DNA from: Clostridia bacterium
GTDB taxonomy: Bacteria; Bacillota; Clostridia; Oscillospirales; CAG-272
Reading direction: 5' to 3'
DNA length: 45,635 nt
Assembly (NCBI GenBank): GCA_017462545.1
Contig: JAFTQX010000074.1
Span: 1-45,635 of the forward strand
Part shown: positions 7,621 to 14,508 of the stretch, in pieces
How positions within the stretch are numbered: position 1 is the stretch's first letter
How the letters are laid out: each line of letters opens with the position of its first letter
Translations under genes and position numbers: made by a program
The notes under the pieces: generated by a model
Told to the model about the DNA's origin: nothing
The model's input: the letters and a program-made list of their open reading frames with translations, nothing else
The model's database searches: none

Positions 7621-10557
7621 TTACTCTTCCTCCTCGGTGGGATCAAAGGGCTCAATTTCCAACTCATATTCATACATTGGGAACTTCGCGCCGATCAGCT
7701 TATCATTACCATCGGCAAAATCAACGGCCAGCCACTCCTCCAATGTACCGGAGAAGTTCATGATATTCAAAACATCACAGTTGTAGAAAGCATTTTCACC
7801 AACCGACTGGATGCCGGCACCTATCGTAACGTTTCTCAACGCTCTGCAACGATAGAACGCATTGCTCGGAATATGCACGATCGAACCGGGAATATAGATT
7901 TTTTCCAGCGAGATGCAATCGTAGAATGCATATTCGCCAAGATAGGTCAAATCAGAGGACATACGAACGGCGGTCATTGCCTTGCATCCGCTAAAGACAT
8001 ACGCACCGATATACGTCGTTGCATCCGGAATGCGAATGTTGCGAATGCCGGAGTTTTGGAATGCGCGATCGGCAATGGCGATCGTATCAGCACGAAGAAC
8101 AACATTGTAAGGATTGACAATCGGCTCTTCTGCATCAGCAGGCTGCTCCTTGATGGCAGCCTCATATTCATCATAGGTCATTTCGGGGGTGATGAAAGCA
8201 TAAGCAATACGGCCTACATACACCAGACCGGCAGGCTGATTGGCAAACCAAGCAGTCTGATGCAGTGCTTGACCCGCGATATAGGAAATATCCTCGGGAA
8301 TAACCAGCGTTTCCACCGACATGCAGCCGTCAAAAGCACCATGACCAATACGGTCACAGGTCTCCAACAGCGTAACGGACTTCAGCGTTGTGGGCACAAA
8401 GCTCGACGAAACGACCGAAGAGGTAGCGCCAAACAGATAGCCAAGGAAGGGGTAGTTCTCACCGGTGGCATCGGCACCGATAAAGGGAACGGTGATCGAC
8501 TCCAGCTGGCAGTTCATAAAGGCACCCTCACCAATATTGGTGACCGATGCGGGGATCGTAACAGAGACAATATTGCAATCTGCAAAGGCACCTGCCGCGA
8601 TACCGGTTACGGTGTCGGGGATAGAAACATTCTCACCCGACTCACCCTTGAACTTATACAGCACGTTACCCGTATAAACAACGCCATCCGGCTGTGCGGC
8701 ATACCAACCGGTACCATCAAACGCGCCGCGGCCAACACTAACCAGCGCATCCGGGAAGTTAACGGTGGTCAGCTTTTCAATACCATAGAACGCCTCTTTG
8801 CCTACCGTGGTCAGCGTTTCGGGCAGCACAACAGAGGTAATGCCAACGCAGCCGCGGAACTGACCGTCAGCGATCTCGGTAATGTTAAGCAACGTAATAT
8901 CGCCCGTAATGGCCATGGGAACGGCAATCAGATCATCGCCTGCCATGTTGTATACGAGCTGGCTGTCATTCTTGTAAGAGGTGTTATCGGCAGAAACCGT
9001 AATGCTTGCAAGATTGGTGCACGCAAAGAATGCATCCTTAGAAATGGCATTGACACCGCTGCCGATGTTCACGGCAGTAAGCGTGTTACAGCCATAGAAG
9101 GCACGTTCGCCAATCGTCTTGCAACCGTCATACAGGGTCACGGTCTTCAGCGTAGACGGCACATAAGCGGCATTCTCATCCGCAGTAGCGGCGCCAAAAA
9201 TGTAGCCGAAGTGCGGATTGGCGGTTGCTTCGGCGTTTTCACCAACGAACGGAAGCGCGATCTCGGTCAAAGCACTGCCTTCAAAAGCAGCAGCACCAAT
9301 GCTGATAACCGTATCGGGAATCACCACCGAGGTGATCGGCAGCCCGGCAAAGGCACCGCCGGCAATGGCGATAGTACCATCCTGAATGACGATATCGGTG
9401 TTGTCACCAAGCTCGCCCTTGTAGGTATACAGAACACGGTCTACATATACCAGCCCCTCAGGCTTTGCCTCAAAATACGGGGTGTTGGTGAACGCATTCT
9501 CACCGATATTGATGATGGTGGTGGGAAGATTGATCTCCTCCAGCGCCGTACAATCATTAAAGGCGCCCGCACCGATGGTGGCGCAGCCCTCGTTGACAGA
9601 AAGCTTTTTCAGCGTTGCGGGAACAAAATCCTTGTTCTGGGCATAGCTGGAAGCACCAAAAATATGACCAAGATAACCAACTGCACCGGTCTGATCAGCA
9701 CCAACAAACGGGAGCACAGCCTCTTCAACCGGGCAGCCGACATAGGCACCAACGCCCACCGCAGCCACATTGTCAGACAGGTTGATTGCCGTAATGCTAC
9801 AGCGAGCAAACGCATAGGAGCCAATGGTGGTAATATGCTCACCAACATTGACCGTTTTGATCGACGTGCAGTTATCAAATGCAAAGGATGCAATGCTCGT
9901 TGCGCCGGCCTTCTCGGTCTCACCCGCTTCATTCAAAACGGGGGCGATACCGGTAACGGTAACAGTCGTCAAGGTCGCAGGAACAACATCTGCATTTGCG
10001 GAAAAGGTCTCGCCGCCAAAGATATAACCAATAAAGGTGTTGGAGGTCGCCGAGCCGCCCACAAACGGAACAGTCAGCTTTTCAAGAGCCACGCACCCCT
10101 CAAAGGCGCCAAGGCCAATGCTCTCGACAGTATTGGGGATCACAATAGAGGTGATATATTTGCAATTGAGGAAAGCACCGGCATTGATGCCTACCACAGC
10201 ACACTCTTCATCACCGATGGTATAGGATGCGGGAATCACAATCTCCCCTTCACCCTTGCCCTCAAAGCCGGAAACAACACACTTGCCGGCAGAGGTACGC
10301 TGATAGAGCGGCTTAAATGCGCCGGTAGGCTCTTGCTCGTCGCCCTCATTGCCACCGGTCTCACCGCCGGTCTCACCACCGGTTTCGCCGCCGGTCTCAC
10401 CGTCACCCGACTCGTCACCACCCGGATTGTTGCCGCCGGGGTTTTCTTCACCTGCGGGATCGTCAGCAGGCTCCTCAGGTCCTGCAGCGCAGGCGAAGAG
10501 GGTTGCCGTGACCGCCAAAATCAGGAGAAGGGCAAGCACGATCTTACTGAATTTCAT
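7621..10557 (-). CDS. BspA-like leucine-rich-repeat surface lipoprotein
   Basis: A 978-residue secreted lipoprotein. Residues 1-23 are a signal peptide with a lipobox ending LFAC (acylated Cys23). A Gly/Glu/Pro-rich spacer (about 24-75, including GGET repeats) is followed by LRR_5 (BspA or Treponema type) repeats of the form IGxxAFxxCxxLxxVxIPxxVxxIG. Four of the repeats carry a longer insert: a PF(V/I)G loop, a GYIFG-type turn and a VPxTLKxV strand. Three others carry a WxxxPxGxVY...LY hairpin. There is no C-terminal anchor. Such proteins are usually adhesins or scaffold surface proteins in gut bacteria. The ATG at 10557 follows AAGGAGG, so the longer frame upstream is not used. A consensus promoter lies about 90 bases upstream. 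Confidence 0.92.
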   Translation of the reverse strand: MKFSKIVLALLLILAVTATLFACAAGPEEPADDPAGEENPGGNNPGGDESGDGETGGETGGETGGETGGNEGDEQEPTGAFKPLYQRTSAGKCVVSGFEGKGEGEIVIPASYTIGDEECAVVGINAGAFLNCKYITSIVIPNTVESIGLGAFEGCVALEKLTVPFVGGSATSNTFIGYIFGGETFSANADVVPATLTTVTVTGIAPVLNEAGETEKAGATSIASFAFDNCTSIKTVNVGEHITTIGSYAFARCSITAINLSDNVAAVGVGAYVGCPVEEAVLPFVGADQTGAVGYLGHIFGASSYAQNKDFVPATLKKLSVNEGCATIGAGAFNDCTALEEINLPTTIINIGENAFTNTPYFEAKPEGLVYVDRVLYTYKGELGDNTDIVIQDGTIAIAGGAFAGLPITSVVIPDTVISIGAAAFEGSALTEIALPFVGENAEATANPHFGYIFGAATADENAAYVPSTLKTVTLYDGCKTIGERAFYGCNTLTAVNIGSGVNAISKDAFFACTNLASITVSADNTSYKNDSQLVYNMAGDDLIAVPMAITGDITLLNITEIADGQFRGCVGITSVVLPETLTTVGKEAFYGIEKLTTVNFPDALVSVGRGAFDGTGWYAAQPDGVVYTGNVLYKFKGESGENVSIPDTVTGIAAGAFADCNIVSVTIPASVTNIGEGAFMNCQLESITVPFIGADATGENYPFLGYLFGATSSVVSSSFVPTTLKSVTLLETCDRIGHGAFDGCMSVETLVIPEDISYIAGQALHQTAWFANQPAGLVYVGRIAYAFITPEMTYDEYEAAIKEQPADAEEPIVNPYNVVLRADTIAIADRAFQNSGIRNIRIPDATTYIGAYVFSGCKAMTAVRMSSDLTYLGEYAFYDCISLEKIYIPGSIVHIPSNAFYRCRALRNVTIGAGIQSVGENAFYNCDVLNIMNFSGTLEEWLAVDFADGNDKLIGAKFPMYEYELEIEPFDPTEEEE
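10351..10402 (-). repeat. 12-bp tandem repeat coding for the GGET spacer
   Basis: About four tandem 12-base units (ACCGCCGGTCTC-like on the plus strand), in frame within the LRR lipoprotein, encode Gly-Gly-Glu-Thr repeats between the lipid anchor and the LRR domain. Changes in copy number would alter spacer length without shifting frame. Confidence 0.8.
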
Positions 10558-10645
10558 AACTTCCTCCTTGGTATGTAAAGAACTGCGTGCGCAAAACGCA
10601 CACGATGCCGCGCGCACGCGCGAGGCACAAAAATATACATATTAC

Positions 10646-10674
10646 ATTTTACAACAAGACGCGCATTTTGTCAA
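10646..10674 (-). promoter_or_regulatory. Promoter of the LRR lipoprotein
   Basis: On the minus strand, a perfect TTGACA (10669-10674) and TAAAAT (10646-10651) are separated by exactly 17 bases. Transcription would begin near 10639, giving a leader of about 80 bases with GC-rich inverted repeats before the AAGGAGG site. Confidence 0.85.
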
Positions 10675-10740
10675 GATGCTTTTGGTCATTTTGACAGACA
10701 AATCGCGAGAAAAATTGTAAACTATTTTTGCATAACGCAA

Positions 10741-10770
10741 AAACGGCGCGGCGGCACGCGGCCGCCGCAC
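10741..10770 (-). terminator. Terminator after the PRPP synthetase gene
   Basis: GCGGCGGC (10748-10755) pairs with GCCGCCGC (10761-10768) across a 5-base loop. On the minus strand this is followed after a few bases by a short T run. It lies 12 bases after the gene and upstream of the lipoprotein promoter. Confidence 0.7.
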
Positions 10771-10781
10771 CGCGACGCAAA

Positions 10782-11903
10782 TTACTTGGAAAGCATTTCC
10801 TTATGCTTGTTGACCAGCGTGTGAATGCGCTTGGACTGATCAAGCAGACCGCTGATGGTCTGGTCATGGTTCAGCGTGTCAATGATATAGGCAACGTACT
10901 TGCACATATTGACATCGGCATACCACGCTCTTGCCAGCAGCTCAGGCATCTGGTAAACCAGGTTGGTGGTGAAGATACGCGTGAAGAGCCCCTTCTCATA
11001 CGCCTCATCCATTCTCTCAAGACCGTTGCAGAACAGGCCGAAGGTGGCAAATACAAAGATGCGGTTTGCGCCCTTTTCCTTAAGCTGCAGCGCAACATCG
11101 ATGATCGAATCGCCGGAGGAGATCATATCGTCTACGATAATCACATCCTTACCCTTGAGGTCGCGACCAAGATACTCATGTGCCTCAATGGGGTTCTTGC
11201 CGTTGACGATGATCGAATAATTGCGGCGCTTGTAGAACATACCAAGCTGAATGCCGAGCATGGAGGAATAATACATGCACTTGGCCATACCGCCCTCATC
11301 GGGAGAAACGATCATGATCTTCTCGGGGTCAAAATCAACATCGGGATACTCACGAATAAGTGCCTTGATCATCTGATAGCTGGAGCGTACGTTATCAAAA
11401 CCGGAAAGCGGAATAGCATTCTGCACACGGGGGTCGTGCGCATCAAAGGTGATAATGTTGCTCACGCCCATATTCACCAGCTCCTGAAGTGCCACGGCGC
11501 AATCAAGCGACTCACGGCTGGAGCGCTTGTGCTGACGCCCCTCATACAGCATAGGCATAACCACCGAAATGCGTCTTGCCTTGCCCTCTGCTGCCTGGAT
11601 AATACGCTTCAGATCCTGATAATGGTCATCCGGGCTCATGGGAACCTGTTTCCCGTACATGGTGTAGGTAACACCGTGATTGAACACATCGGAAATGATG
11701 TAGAGATCGTTACCGCGAACGGAATGGTTGATCAGACCCTTGGCCTCACCGCTGCCAAAACGCGGGCAATCTGCCTGGATCACATACGAGGTGTCGCCAT
11801 CGTGACGGCGCCACTCGGTCAGATAGGAGTTTACTTGATCGACAAACCCCTCACAGCCCTTCATGCCGATGATACTCAATTCTCCGAACAGGGATTCCTT
11901 CAT
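10782..11903 (-). CDS. prs: Ribose-phosphate pyrophosphokinase, long divergent type
   Basis: A 373-residue PRPP synthetase, longer than the usual ~315 residues. It makes 5-phosphoribosyl diphosphate from ribose 5-phosphate and ATP for nucleotide, His and Trp synthesis. Seen: ITFDAHDPRVQNAIP (counterpart of the D-H-x-x-Q segment), VSPDEGGMAKC, KRRN, and the PRPP loop VIIVDDMISSGDS at residues 254-266. The loop differs from the usual DDxxDTxGT form, and the N-terminus has about 40 extra residues. The C-terminus is also extended. I know such long forms from clostridial genomes, but whether they are standard PRPP synthetases is inferred. GGAGG precedes the ATG and a consensus promoter lies 66 bases upstream. 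Monocistronic. Confidence 0.85.
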   Translation of the reverse strand: MKESLFGELSIIGMKGCEGFVDQVNSYLTEWRRHDGDTSYVIQADCPRFGSGEAKGLINHSVRGNDLYIISDVFNHGVTYTMYGKQVPMSPDDHYQDLKRIIQAAEGKARRISVVMPMLYEGRQHKRSSRESLDCAVALQELVNMGVSNIITFDAHDPRVQNAIPLSGFDNVRSSYQMIKALIREYPDVDFDPEKIMIVSPDEGGMAKCMYYSSMLGIQLGMFYKRRNYSIIVNGKNPIEAHEYLGRDLKGKDVIIVDDMISSGDSIIDVALQLKEKGANRIFVFATFGLFCNGLERMDEAYEKGLFTRIFTTNLVYQMPELLARAWYADVNMCKYVAYIIDTLNHDQTISGLLDQSKRIHTLVNKHKEMLSK

Positions 11904-11968
11904 GTTTTTTCCTCCGCTACACTGTTACTTTTATTCTTTTGTCTGCCCTACGGCTATAAATCATGTTT

Positions 11969-11997
11969 ATTATAACAGTTTTTTTGCCGCAAGTCAA
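11969..11997 (-). promoter_or_regulatory. Promoter of the PRPP synthetase gene
   Basis: On the minus strand, TTGACT (11992-11997) and a perfect TATAAT (11969-11974) with a 17-base spacer lie 66 bases before the ATG. Confidence 0.85.
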
Positions 11998-12103
11998 GCA
12001 CCGAACCCGCTTTTTCCCGAGAAAAGAAAAATTTTGTCGATAATAACCAATCCACCGACAGCGCATATGCTGTATTGAATGTTTTTTCACGAAAGGAGTC
12101 TCT

Positions 12104-12520
12104 ATGCCTACTTCCCCCTCCCCCACCCGTTCTACGGGCACGCTGACTATTGTCGTGCACACCGCAGGAGATGCCCTGCCTGTGCCCGGTGCGCAGGTAA
12201 CGGTAACGACAGTAGATGAAAGCAACGGCGGCTTTCTTCGCACCGTGATGACCGATGAAAACGGCCGAACACCAACCTTGATTTTGGAGACACCGCCCGC
12301 TGCCGGCTCGCTCACACCGGGCGGCATTCGCCCCTATGCCGTATACCGCATACGGACGCAAAAGGACGGCTTTTACACCAATGAAAACCGCGAGGTGCCG
12401 CTGTTTGCAGGGGTCAACTCGGTACAGCCGGTAGAGTTGATTCCAAAGCCACCGTACGAAAGTGAAGAAATCACGCCCACAGAGAACACCGATTTTACCT
12501 CGGGGCAGCAGTTATATTAG
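12104..12520 (+). CDS. Small prealbumin/CarboxypepD_reg-like protein
   Basis: A 138-residue protein with one beta-sandwich domain of the carboxypeptidase regulatory or prealbumin-like type. A strand TGTLTIVVHTAG leads to VPGAQVTVTT, then GGFLRTVMTDENGRTPTLIL, then YAVYRIRTQKDGFYTNENREVPLFAGV and a final VELIPKP strand. There is no signal peptide and no catalytic signature. It sits eight bases before the SpoIID-like gene in the same direction, with its own AAAGGAG. In clostridia such small genes are often seen before this PG-binding protein, so a structural role with it in the spore or mother-cell envelope is likely but inferred. The C-terminal ~20 residues look disordered. Confidence 0.7.
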   Translation: MPTSPSPTRSTGTLTIVVHTAGDALPVPGAQVTVTTVDESNGGFLRTVMTDENGRTPTLILETPPAAGSLTPGGIRPYAVYRIRTQKDGFYTNENREVPLFAGVNSVQPVELIPKPPYESEEITPTENTDFTSGQQLY

Positions 12521-12528
12521 GAGGCCAC

Positions 12529-13944
12529 ATGCCAAACACACCCTACATACCCGAAACCATTACCGTACACCTTGGTGCGCCGAGCGCACCCGCCCAAAAT
12601 GTGACGCTCAGCTTTCCCGACTATATCAAAAATGTCGCCTCCAGCGAGATATACCCCACCTGGCCGGAGAGCGCCCTGCGTGCCAATATCTACGCGCAGA
12701 TCTCCTTTGCCCTCAACCGTGTGTACACCGAATACTACCGCTCTCGCGGCTACCCCTTTGACATTACCAATTCTACCGCGTTTGACCAATCCTTTTATTA
12801 CGGGCGGGATATTTTTGAAAACATATCCGACATTGTAGACGAAATTTTTAACAGTTATCTTGTGCGACAGGGATTTATTGAGCCGCTTTTTGCACAATAC
12901 TGTGATGGGGATCGCGTAACATGCGCCGGTCTTTCGCAATGGGGCTCTCTTTCGCTTGCACAGCAGGGCTATACGCCCTATGAGATCCTTACTTACTATT
13001 ATGGTGACGATATCGACATCGTAAAGACCAATGATATTCGCGGTATTACCGCCAGCGTGCCGCCCGTTCCCCTGCAGCGCGGCAGCTCCGGCCCTGACGT
13101 TGAGCTGATCCAAAATCGTCTGAATCGCATTGCCACCAACTATCCCGCCATTCCGAAGATCTATCCCGTCAATGGTGCCTTCGGTGAGACGACCGAGGAG
13201 GCGGTGCGCACCTTTCAGCGAGTCTTTGGCTTGAGCGAGGACGGCATTGTGGGGGAAGGAACCTGGTACCGTATTCAGTACATTTACAACGCTGTCAAAC
13301 GCTTGAGTGACCTGTATTCGGAGGGGTTGACGCTTTCGGATATTTCCACACAATACCCCTCTGCGCTTTCGCTCGGATCAACCGGGCAAGGCGTAGAGGT
13401 TCTGCAATACTACCTACGCTATGTCGCTGACTTTCTGCCAACCGTTCCGTCTGTGGAGGTAGACGGTGTCTTCGGCCCGTCTACCGAAAACGCTGTGCGT
13501 GCGTTTCAATCTGCCTACGGATTAACACCGGACGGTGTCGTCGGCGAGCTGACCTGGAATCGCCTGTACAACGTATACCTCGGATTCAATGCCGCCACCT
13601 CCTATGATGAGCTTGACGGGCTTGCCCTCCCCTTCCCGGGGCGCAATCTGCAGCCGGGAGACACCGGCGAGGAGGTGCGGGCGCTGCAGCAGTATCTCAA
13701 CTATATCGCACGCTTTTATCCTACCATTCCAAGCATCACGGCAGACGGTGTCTTCGGCCCTGCCACATCTCGGGCAATTGATGCCTTTGAAGAGCAGTTT
13801 GGCTTGCCGGATGTGCGGGACGTAGTAAATGCCGCCGTGTGGAACGCCATAACACGTGTATACGATGACCTATATCTTTCCCACCAGACAAGCGAGGGGC
13901 AAAACCCGGGCTACACCGTCAATGAAGAAAGGGAGGACACATGA
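12529..13944 (+). CDS. SpoIID-like domain protein with three peptidoglycan-binding repeats
   Basis: A 471-residue protein. Residues ~20-175 hold a SpoIID/LytB-like segment (IKNVASSEIYPTWP, then ALRANIYAQISFALNR and DITNSTAFDQSF), where the Glu in SSEI corresponds to the catalytic Glu region of SpoIID-type lytic transglycosylases. Three PG_binding_1 domains follow at about 180-262, 280-350 and 370-445, each with a DGVFGxxTExAVRxFQ-type helix. It has no signal peptide or membrane segment. In spore formers this architecture is annotated as peptidoglycan-binding or cortex-lytic-like, and presence in the mother cell or spore is inferred. It overlaps the next gene by ATGA. AGGAGG precedes the ATG. 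Confidence 0.82.
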   Translation: MPNTPYIPETITVHLGAPSAPAQNVTLSFPDYIKNVASSEIYPTWPESALRANIYAQISFALNRVYTEYYRSRGYPFDITNSTAFDQSFYYGRDIFENISDIVDEIFNSYLVRQGFIEPLFAQYCDGDRVTCAGLSQWGSLSLAQQGYTPYEILTYYYGDDIDIVKTNDIRGITASVPPVPLQRGSSGPDVELIQNRLNRIATNYPAIPKIYPVNGAFGETTEEAVRTFQRVFGLSEDGIVGEGTWYRIQYIYNAVKRLSDLYSEGLTLSDISTQYPSALSLGSTGQGVEVLQYYLRYVADFLPTVPSVEVDGVFGPSTENAVRAFQSAYGLTPDGVVGELTWNRLYNVYLGFNAATSYDELDGLALPFPGRNLQPGDTGEEVRALQQYLNYIARFYPTIPSITADGVFGPATSRAIDAFEEQFGLPDVRDVVNAAVWNAITRVYDDLYLSHQTSEGQNPGYTVNEEREDT

Positions 13945-14468
13945 TGTACAATCTCACAGACCAACGAAACGCCATCCGTGAGCTGCAGCGCTATCTGCTG
14001 GAGATCTCATACGCAACAGACGGCATCCCCCGCCTTTCCATTGACGGGATCTATGGGAAGGAAACCCGCAGGGCGGTTACGTCATTTCAAGAGCGCAACG
14101 GTCTTCCCCCAAGCGGAGAGGCGGACTTTGCCACCTGGCAGGAGATCTATCGCCAGTTCCTACAGGCACAAGCTGCCCGCACAAGCGCACCCATGCTGTT
14201 GCCGCGCGGCATACTGCCGCTTGCCCTGCACGCGCAGGGAAGCGAGGTAATGCTGCTGCAAACGCTGCTGTATGCCATGCGTGAGACGATGGCGACCATC
14301 CCCCCCATCAGTCAAAACGGACATTTTGACCCCGAGACACAACGCGCCCTGCGCGCCTACCAGACCAATCGCCATCTGCCCCCATCCGGTGTGTTAGACC
14401 ACGAGACGTGGGCAGCCCTGACAAGAGATTACCAAAATCGCACAAGCATGCCACATCATGCGGGATAA
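13941..14468 (+). CDS. Two-domain peptidoglycan-binding protein
   Basis: A 175-residue protein made of two PG_binding_1 modules: residues ~5-75 (AIRELQRYLL, then IDGIYGKETRRAVTSFQ, then GEADFATW) and ~90-165 (VMLLQTLLYAM, then NGHFDPETQRALRAYQ, then GVLDHETW). It has no catalytic domain and no signal peptide. The start overlaps the previous stop (ATGA), and GGGAGG lies five bases upstream, so the two are translationally coupled. It looks like an accessory binding partner of the SpoIID-like protein. Confidence 0.85.
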   Translation: MMYNLTDQRNAIRELQRYLLEISYATDGIPRLSIDGIYGKETRRAVTSFQERNGLPPSGEADFATWQEIYRQFLQAQAARTSAPMLLPRGILPLALHAQGSEVMLLQTLLYAMRETMATIPPISQNGHFDPETQRALRAYQTNRHLPPSGVLDHETWAALTRDYQNRTSMPHHAG

Positions 14469-14508
14469 AAAAAGCATACCGCCCTACGGCAGGGACAGGA
14501 GGAAAAAC

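Noticed and set aside
7345-10578. Very long open frame (over 1,000 codons) on the plus strand across the LRR lipoprotein gene.
   Set aside because: It is antisense to a gene with a signal peptide, lipobox, AAGGAGG site and consensus promoter. The length comes from the repetitive codon pattern of the LRR gene; no plus-strand ribosome site or recognisable domain.
10728-11975. Plus-strand frame opposite the PRPP synthetase.
   Set aside because: Antisense shadow with no credible start; it even runs across the gene's promoter and terminator.
12040-12071. Possible sigma-E-like promoter (ATA...CATATGCT) before the prealbumin-like gene.
   Set aside because: The -35 part is too weak and the spacing was chosen to fit; spore-type regulation is plausible but not supported by a clean match.
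14458-14508. An earlier in-frame ATG for clpC, extending the protein by 17 residues.
   Set aside because: It lies inside the preceding gene without a ribosome site, while the ATG at 14509 follows AGGAGG and gives the usual ClpC N-terminus.
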